DNA of 64,000 bases from Kocuria sp. (lineage in GTDB: Bacteria; Actinomycetota; Actinomycetes; Actinomycetales; Micrococcaceae): positions 5,628-69,627 of the forward strand of contig JAKDJD010000014.1 in NCBI GenBank assembly GCA_030454085.1, written 5' to 3'. Positions 58,932-64,000 of this stretch are shown piece after piece. The position numbers and the translations under genes were made by a program. The notes under the pieces are model-generated. The model was not told the origin of the DNA. It did not search any database and was given only the letters and a program-made list of their open reading frames with translations. Numbering within the stretch: position 1 is the stretch's first letter; each line of letters starts with the position of its first letter.

Positions 58932-59327
58932 TCAGGCGCCGACGAGGCCGGGGACCGAGAGAGCGCCCGGGCCCAGCACCACGATGACCGCCGCCAGCGT
59001 CAGTAGAAGGATGTCGTATTCCGGTCCGCCCTGGGTCGCCCAGTACGGGCCGTGCCAGGCCATGACGTGCAGGCTCGTCGTGATGAGCATCAGGACCACC
59101 ACGCCCAGTCCTGCCCATTGCGCCAGCACGCCCGTCGCGAAGGCCACGGCGGCCGCGAGTTCTGCAACGGTGACGAACCAGGCCACCGGCACAGCCAGAC
59201 CGTCGGCCTTCGCGAACGCCGGAACGTCCTTCGCCTTGACCAAGAACTCCCGGACGAAGGCCACGGTGAGCACCGCGCGCACCAGGAGAAGAACGACGGA
59301 GACGAGGGCGGGCGAGACGACGAACAT
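58932..59327 (-). CDS. DoxX family membrane protein
   Basis: This is a small polytopic membrane protein, 131 aa, with about four hydrophobic segments, of the DoxX superfamily (SURF4-like fold). Members have varied proposed roles such as a quinone-linked subunit or redox partner. The ATG at 59327 has AAGGGG 9 nt upstream; a TTG 6 nt earlier is also possible. It lies 114 nt after the transporter, probably in the same operon. The first segments contain LLVRAVLTVAFVREFLVKAKDVPAFAK cut by charges; the last reads YDILLLTLAAVIVVLGPG. Function unknown. Confidence 0.8.
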   Translation of the reverse strand: MFVVSPALVSVVLLLVRAVLTVAFVREFLVKAKDVPAFAKADGLAVPVAWFVTVAELAAAVAFATGVLAQWAGLGVVVLMLITTSLHVMAWHGPYWATQGGPEYDILLLTLAAVIVVLGPGALSVPGLVGA

Positions 59328-59441
59328 GATCAACGACCCCTTTCGCCACGAGCAACTCCCGTGGCCCGAGTGGTCCGGTCCCTGGGACGGTCCGGTGCGG
59401 CCATGCTACGCCCATCCGCCCTGGACAGGGCAGGGGTCGCG

Positions 59442-60842
59442 TCAGGACCTTCCGAGTCGGAAGTCCTCTTCGAGCTCTTCCAGGCTCCTGTCCTTCGTTT
59501 CGGGGACCCAACGCATCACGATCGGCACGATCACGATGCCGATCACCGCGAAGGCCAGCATGATCGGTCCCGCTCCCACGGCGGACTGGAGCACAGGGAA
59601 CGACTGCGATACCGCGAAAGCGGCGAGCCAGTTGAACAGCGTCGCGATCCCCATCGCGAAGCCTCGGATGCGCAGCGGGAAGATCTCGGCCAGGATGACC
59701 CACAGGACCGGCCCCCACGTTGCGGAAAAGACGTTCGTGAACAGGACGAAGGCCAGAATGGTGACCACGACCTGCACCACCGAACCGGGCTCGCCGAAGA
59801 TCGTGACGAGGCCGATTGCGGCCGTGCTCACGATCAAACCGGCGACACCGGTCAGGAGCAACGGCTTGCGCCCGCGTCGATCCACGATCTTCATCTGTAC
59901 GACCACGGCAATAGTGGCGATGTTCAGAATCCCGTTGAGGAAGGAGAACAGCAGGGACTGAGTGGGGGTCAGACCCAGGTCCGTGAGCACGCTCGGCGAG
60001 TAGTAGACCACCGCGTTGATGCCCGTCACCTGTTGGAACACGGCCAGGAGGACACCAATGACCAACAGCTTGGCGACCCAGCCCTCGCTCCATCGGCCCG
60101 ATGCTTTTCCGCCGCCGGTGCCATCCGGCCCCTTGTCGGGCCGGTCCTCCATGTCCTTTGCGGCCACCGCGCTGATCTCCGCGTATTCCGCGTCCGCCTC
60201 TGCGGGGTCGTTGCGGATCGTGCGCAACACCTCGTGTGCCCTCTCGGGGTAGCCTCGCCGCGTCAGCGAGCGAGGCGTATCCGGCATGAACAGCATTCCG
60301 AGCAACAGAACCAACGCCGGGAAGACCCCTATCAGGAGCATCCAGCGCCAGGATCCGCTGAAGGACAGCACGAACCCGACGCCACCGGCGACGCCCGTGC
60401 CAACCACGATGAGGTACTGGTTCATCGAGGTGGCGATCCCCCGGCGACTGGCCGGCGCCATTTCCGCCAGATAGAGCGGCACCACCACGGACGAAATACC
60501 GATTCCCAGACCCAGGACGAGTCGGGATACGACCAGAACCTCCGCCGTCGGCGCGGCCCCGGCCCCAGCGGCCCCAATGAGGAAGACGACCGCGGCCACC
60601 AAGAGCATGCGCTGCCGTCCGATCCTGTCCGCAAGGGGTCCGCTGGAGATGGACCCCACCATGGCTCCGATGACGGCGGAACTCACGACGAGCCCTTCGA
60701 CCAACGGCGTCAGCGGAAGTTCGTCCGGCACGAAGAGAATGGCGGCGGCAACGATGCCGTTGTCGTATCCGAACAGGAGCGCCCCCAGTGCGCCCAGCAC
60801 AAAGACTGTTTTCGTGGTGATCAGGCGATGGGTTTGTTGCAC
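59442..60842 (-). CDS. Sugar porter family MFS transporter
   Basis: This is a 12-TM sugar:H+ symporter of the sugar-porter family, 466 aa. Motifs are GYDNGIVAAA in TM1, the loop DRIGRQR, PDTPRSL near the end of the first half, the sugar-binding QQVTGINAVVYYSP in TM7, DRRGRKP and the C-terminal PETKDRSLEE. The GTG at 60842 has GAAAGG 8 nt upstream. Homologues carry inositol, xylose, galactose or glucose; the substrate here is not shown. It is transcribed from the divergent promoter opposite the isomerase-like gene, followed by DoxX. Confidence 0.92.
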   Translation of the reverse strand: MQQTHRLITTKTVFVLGALGALLFGYDNGIVAAAILFVPDELPLTPLVEGLVVSSAVIGAMVGSISSGPLADRIGRQRMLLVAAVVFLIGAAGAGAAPTAEVLVVSRLVLGLGIGISSVVVPLYLAEMAPASRRGIATSMNQYLIVVGTGVAGGVGFVLSFSGSWRWMLLIGVFPALVLLLGMLFMPDTPRSLTRRGYPERAHEVLRTIRNDPAEADAEYAEISAVAAKDMEDRPDKGPDGTGGGKASGRWSEGWVAKLLVIGVLLAVFQQVTGINAVVYYSPSVLTDLGLTPTQSLLFSFLNGILNIATIAVVVQMKIVDRRGRKPLLLTGVAGLIVSTAAIGLVTIFGEPGSVVQVVVTILAFVLFTNVFSATWGPVLWVILAEIFPLRIRGFAMGIATLFNWLAAFAVSQSFPVLQSAVGAGPIMLAFAVIGIVIVPIVMRWVPETKDRSLEELEEDFRLGRS

Positions 60843-60918
60843 GGTGGACGCCTTTCTCGATGGTCCGGTGCCGACGTCGGCTCGATGCGGGATCCGGACT
60901 CTTGTGGGACGCGAGGTG

Positions 60919-60930
60919 AGTAATCGATTT
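60919..60930. promoter_or_regulatory. Operator candidate 1 (transporter side)
   Basis: AGTAATCGATTT, extended to AT, forms a near-palindrome around the central CG (AGTAATC / GATTTAT), as expected for LacI-family operators. It lies about 7-18 nt downstream of the predicted transporter transcription start. Confidence 0.6.
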
Positions 60931-60944
60931 ATTGTCTGCGGCAC

Positions 60945-60973
60945 ACCATAGTTGAGGGATCGTGGTCCAACAA
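60945..60973 (-). promoter_or_regulatory. Promoter of the transporter-DoxX operon
   Basis: On the minus strand, TTGTTG (60968-60973) and TATGGT (60945-60950) are separated by exactly 17 nt. The transcription start should fall near 60938. Confidence 0.75.
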
Positions 60974-61084
60974 GAGCTGGATCACATTTTCCGACCTCAC
61001 CCCCCCTCCCTGCCCCTCGGGCCTTTCACCATGTTTTTCCCGGCATTCGAGGCGTCGACGGCGTCTCGGGATCCCCGTGGAGTA

Positions 61085-61113
61085 TTGACATCACATACCT
61101 CCGCTCGTACGGT
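61085..61113 (+). promoter_or_regulatory. Promoter of the isomerase-like gene
   Basis: A consensus TTGACA (61085-61090), a 17-nt spacer and TACGGT (61108-61113) give a strong sigma-70-type promoter. The transcription start should fall near 61120, right before the second operator candidate. Confidence 0.85.
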
Positions 61114-61120
61114 TTCGGTC

Positions 61121-61132
61121 AGTAATCGTTTT
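61121..61132. promoter_or_regulatory. Operator candidate 2 (isomerase side)
   Basis: AGTAATCGTTTT shares 11 of 12 bases with operator candidate 1 and overlaps the predicted transcription start. The left half is identical in both; the right half is less palindromic than in site 1. Confidence 0.6.
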
Positions 61133-61191
61133 CCCGCGGGAGGCGAATCACGATGCGGCGACCCGTATCGACGAGCTTCGAAGGAGATGCC

Positions 61192-62847
61192 ATGACTGAC
61201 CCTGCACCCACGACCTACCGGTTCCCACCGCAGGCGCCCAACCCGGAAGCGCCCGAGCAGACGGTCATCCTGATTCCCAGCGGTGACCTGCGGGAAAGCG
61301 CGAACACGGCGAGTTGGACGGCTCAGCAGGAGCTGGAACGGCTCGTCACGGACGCCGTCGAATCCACCGGGTGGTCGGTACAGCGCGGATTCGAGCCCGA
61401 CCAGGAACGGGGCCACGGCTTCATTCGGTCCCAGAGAATGGGGATCGACGTCTTCCGTGAAATCCCTCGCGATGCGCCGCTCATCGTGGCGACCGCCAAT
61501 TGGCAGTACAGCCACCACGTTCTCGCCGGCCTCCGCACGCACCGCGGCCCCATCCTGACGGTGGCCAACTTCGCTCCCGAGTGGCCCGGACTGGTGGGCC
61601 TGCTCAACCTCAACGGAAGCCTCACCAAGATGGGCCGGGAGTACTCGACCCTCTGGACCGTGGACGGCTCCGATGACTGGTTCAGGGACGGCGTTCGGGA
61701 ATGGCTCTCCACCGGAACGGTCACCCAGGATGCCTCCCATGTTCGCGACCTTCCTGCCTTGCGCGACACCGAGGAGAAACGTCTCGGCGAGGCCCTCGGC
61801 GACCAACTGCTGACCGACAAGGCCATCATCGGCGTGTTCGACGAGGGATGCATGGGCATGTACAACGCGATCATCGACGACGAGCTGCTCAACCCCATCG
61901 GCGTCTACAAGGAACGCCTTTCGCAGTCCGCGCTGGTCGCCGAGATGGGCTCCGTGTCCGACGAGGAGGCCGACGCCGTCGGCCGGTGGCTCGAAGACGC
62001 GGGCATGACGTTCCGGCTCGGTGAGGACGAGGCCACGGAACTCACCCCGAAGCAACTTCGTGCCCAGTACAAGATGTACATCGCGGCGATGCGAATCTCC
62101 GACGACTTCGGGCTCGACGCCGTCGGAATCCAGTATCAGCAAGGACTCAAGGACACCTGCCCCGCCTCCGATCTGGTCGAGGGGCTGCTCAACAACGAGT
62201 ACCGGCCTCCGGTGACCAGCCGGGACGGCTCGCGCGTCCTGTGGGACGGTGAGGCTCTGCCGAACTTCAACGAGGTGGACGAAGGCGTAGCCGTGGACGC
62301 CTTGGTCACCAACCGGGTCTGGACCGCGATGGGCATGGATCCGGCCACGACCCTCCACGACGTCCGCTGGGGCGAAGAATTCGCCGGCGCATACGTCTGG
62401 GTCTACGAGATTTCCGGTTCGGTCCCGGCCTCCCACCTGCCCGGCGGCTACGAAGGTGCGGAAGGCTGGCGACAGGACCCGGTCTTCTTCCCCGCGGGAG
62501 GATCGACGATCAACGGGGTCTCGAAGCCCGGCGAGATCGTCTGGTCCCGGGTCTACATCCAGGATGGTGCCCTGCACGCCGACATCGGCCGGGGCAGCGT
62601 CGTCGAACTCCCGGACGAGGAGACCCAACGCCGCAAGGAAACGACCAACCCCGAGTGGCCGGTCGCGAACGTCGTTCTGCACGGGGTCGGCCGCAACCAG
62701 TTCATGGCCCGCCACAAGGCGAATCACGTGCAAATCGTTTACGGTGACGACGCCGACTCGGCCGACCGCGCCCTGACCGCGAAGGCCGCGCTGTTCTCCC
62801 GCATCGGCGTGACCGTGCACGTGTGCGGCGACGTCCGGATCGCCTGA
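61192..62847 (+). CDS. L-fucose isomerase-like sugar isomerase
   Basis: This 551-aa cytoplasmic protein resembles the fucose/arabinose isomerase superfamily. The middle has FDEGCMGMYNAIIDDELLNP, which fits the family's metal-site Glu region, followed by GVYKERLSQSALVAEM. The C-terminus has NHVQIVYGDD, with the His of the third metal contact, in the FucI C-terminal domain. Such enzymes interconvert aldoses and ketoses with Mn2+. The N-terminal 190 residues are alpha/beta. AAGGAG lies 6 nt before the ATG. Its placement between a sugar-porter promoter and a LacI-type regulator supports a catabolic role; the sugar is unknown. Confidence 0.72.
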   Translation: MTDPAPTTYRFPPQAPNPEAPEQTVILIPSGDLRESANTASWTAQQELERLVTDAVESTGWSVQRGFEPDQERGHGFIRSQRMGIDVFREIPRDAPLIVATANWQYSHHVLAGLRTHRGPILTVANFAPEWPGLVGLLNLNGSLTKMGREYSTLWTVDGSDDWFRDGVREWLSTGTVTQDASHVRDLPALRDTEEKRLGEALGDQLLTDKAIIGVFDEGCMGMYNAIIDDELLNPIGVYKERLSQSALVAEMGSVSDEEADAVGRWLEDAGMTFRLGEDEATELTPKQLRAQYKMYIAAMRISDDFGLDAVGIQYQQGLKDTCPASDLVEGLLNNEYRPPVTSRDGSRVLWDGEALPNFNEVDEGVAVDALVTNRVWTAMGMDPATTLHDVRWGEEFAGAYVWVYEISGSVPASHLPGGYEGAEGWRQDPVFFPAGGSTINGVSKPGEIVWSRVYIQDGALHADIGRGSVVELPDEETQRRKETTNPEWPVANVVLHGVGRNQFMARHKANHVQIVYGDDADSADRALTAKAALFSRIGVTVHVCGDVRIA

Positions 62848-62905
62848 CCACGGGCGGGTGCGGCGGCAACGCCTGCGCTTCCAGTAAGCTGGCAGAAGTC
62901 CGTGT

Positions 62906-62938
62906 GACGCGGGAGGCCATCACGCGGCCTCCCGCGTC
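62906..62938 (+). terminator. Terminator after the isomerase-like gene
   Basis: A perfect 13-bp stem (GACGCGGGAGGCC, 62906-62918, complement 62926-62938) with a 7-nt loop lies between the isomerase-like gene and the regulator, 58 nt after the stop. Some read-through to the regulator is possible. Confidence 0.9.
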
Positions 62939-62969
62939 CCGCACCCCATCACAACCCCTCGGAGGATCC

Positions 62970-63974
62970 ATGCCCCGGTCCGAACCGACAGTCCGCGACG
63001 TCGCAGAACGTGCGGGAGTTTCGTCGGCGACGGTCTCGCGGGTCATGAACGACGCCCCCAACGTGGACAAGCAACTCGCGCGTCGCGTCCGGGAGGCCGT
63101 GAAAGCCACGGGATACGTGCCCAACGCGGCCGGCCGGTCCCTGCGGGCTCGCAGCAGTTCACAGATCGCCGTGCTCATCCCGGACGCCGACAACCCGTAC
63201 TTTTCGCAGGTGGTCAGCGAGGTAGAACCTGCCGCCCGAAGCGCCGGCTACTCCGTGATGCTGTGCCACACGGGCAATGAGCCGGATCAAGAACAGACAT
63301 ACCTCGACCAGATCGTCGCCCGCCGCATGGCCGGTGTGATCGCGATTCCCTCCGACGAGAGCTGGTCCGGTCTGACGCCCCTCACGGAGGCCAACATCCC
63401 GGTGGTTCTGGTCGACCGCCGCCTGCCCGACGTCGAGGTCGACCGCATAGCCACGGACAACATGGACGCCGGCCGACAAGCCGCAGTCCACCTTCGCGAC
63501 CAGGGATTCCGCAGGCCAGCGTGCATCACGGGTCCGGAGACCCTCACGACCACAGAAGACAGGCTGCTGGGCTTTTCTCACGCATGGTCGACCTCCGCCG
63601 GTGGCGCGCCGGCCCTCTACCGCGGGGATCTGCACTTCGATTCGGGCTACACCGCGATGACGGACATTCTGAACGACGGCGACATCGATTGCGTGTTCGT
63701 GACCAACAACCGCATGTCGGCGGGCGCATTCCAAGCCATCCGCGGACTCCCCAACCCGCCCGCGCTCCTTGCGACCGACGACGACATCTGGACTCGCCTG
63801 GTCACCCCCTCGGTCTCCGTGATCCAACAGCCCATCCGTGACACGGGACGGCTGGCCGCGCAGATGCTCATCAACCGCATCGCGGCACCGAACGAGATGC
63901 CCCGGACTACCCTGCTGAGTTCGAAGGTCATCAAGCGGGAATCCACGGCGGGAGGACCTCCCCCTCGGGGGTGA
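62970..63974 (+). CDS. LacI family transcriptional regulator
   Basis: This is a 334-aa repressor with an N-terminal LacI HTH (TVRDVAERAGVSSATVSRVM), a hinge helix (YVPNAAGRSLR) and a periplasmic-binding-protein-like effector domain (ISSDES region, VPVVLVDRR-type strand, TGPETLTTTEDRLLGF, VIQQPIRDTGRLAAQMLI). The ATG has GGAGG 4-5 nt upstream. It follows the isomerase-like gene and a terminator, and ends 26 nt before the window edge. It is the likely binder of the paired AGTAATCG motifs in 60843-61191. The inducer is unknown. Confidence 0.93.
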   Translation: MPRSEPTVRDVAERAGVSSATVSRVMNDAPNVDKQLARRVREAVKATGYVPNAAGRSLRARSSSQIAVLIPDADNPYFSQVVSEVEPAARSAGYSVMLCHTGNEPDQEQTYLDQIVARRMAGVIAIPSDESWSGLTPLTEANIPVVLVDRRLPDVEVDRIATDNMDAGRQAAVHLRDQGFRRPACITGPETLTTTEDRLLGFSHAWSTSAGGAPALYRGDLHFDSGYTAMTDILNDGDIDCVFVTNNRMSAGAFQAIRGLPNPPALLATDDDIWTRLVTPSVSVIQQPIRDTGRLAAQMLINRIAAPNEMPRTTLLSSKVIKRESTAGGPPPRG

Positions 63975-64000
63975 CGTCGGGTCCGGGGCGGGGGCTGGCG

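Larger units (their letters stand above)
60843..61191. promoter_or_regulatory. Divergent regulatory region of the sugar locus
   Basis: This 349-nt gap holds no gene. It contains a minus-strand promoter for the transporter (60945-60973), a plus-strand promoter for the isomerase-like gene (61085-61113), and the motif AGTAATCG(A/T)TTT just downstream of each (60919-60930 and 61121-61132). The middle is C-rich (61000-61020). The isomerase gene has AAGGAG (61181-61186) before its ATG. Confidence 0.8.

Overview
The window is a 64 kb stretch of chromosome from a high-GC Gram-positive bacterium (by eye about 60-65% G+C). The gene set and order fit an actinobacterium of the order Micrococcales, probably Micrococcaceae-like: actinobacterial-type MihF integration host factor, DUF3097 and DUF4870 proteins, a PemK-like gene between lepA and rpsT, a PriA without helicase motifs, and GTG starts and ATGA/GTGA stop-start overlaps throughout. 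The species cannot be fixed from sequence reading alone. No tRNA, rRNA, CRISPR array, transposase or prophage gene was seen.

Layout. 1-8.7 kb (minus strand): uppS (cut by the window edge), recO, leuA with a leader-peptide attenuator, an LCP cell-wall ligase, then the chain phoH-ybeY-corC-like-era. 8.9-14.5 kb: a GerMN-type lipoprotein, rsmE, the dnaJ-hrcA heat-shock operon with a CIRCE operator, and DUF3097 and DUF4870 genes. 14.5-26 kb: lepA-hemW, a PemK/MazF-like gene, rpsT, the competence and replication run comEA-comEC-holA (comEA may carry an in-frame stop near its N-terminus), degV and leuS. 26-28.3 kb: an alpha/beta hydrolase and a glycosyltransferase, translationally coupled. 28.3-34.5 kb: mihF-gmk-rpoZ-coaBC-metK-priA. 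34.8-43.9 kb: the complete pyrimidine operon pyrR-pyrB-pyrC-(membrane PH-like protein)-carA-carB-pyrF, with a PyrR-binding hairpin placed over the pyrR ribosome-binding site. 44-55.4 kb: rpsD, two small membrane-associated genes, alaS-ruvX-mltG, the shikimate genes aroE-aroC-aroK-aroB, then efp-nusB.

55.4-56.9 kb is the only clearly accessory-looking stretch: one Tat-exported protein of unknown function and an unusually AT-rich non-coding segment. 56.9-58.7 kb holds rarA and dtd. 58.9-64 kb is a sugar-use locus: a DoxX-family membrane protein and a sugar-porter transporter transcribed away from a fucose-isomerase-like enzyme and a LacI-family regulator. Both divergent promoters can be read, and the same 12-base motif lies just downstream of each predicted start, which suggests one repressor controls both sides.

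Most of the window is conserved housekeeping. The less ordinary content is regulatory (leuA attenuator, PyrR hairpin, CIRCE, paired sugar operators, leaderless promoters) or concerns protein oddities (split comEA reading frame, ComEC without its metallo-beta-lactamase domain, Era with a large charged insertion, degenerate PriA). No wholly new multi-gene system is evident.
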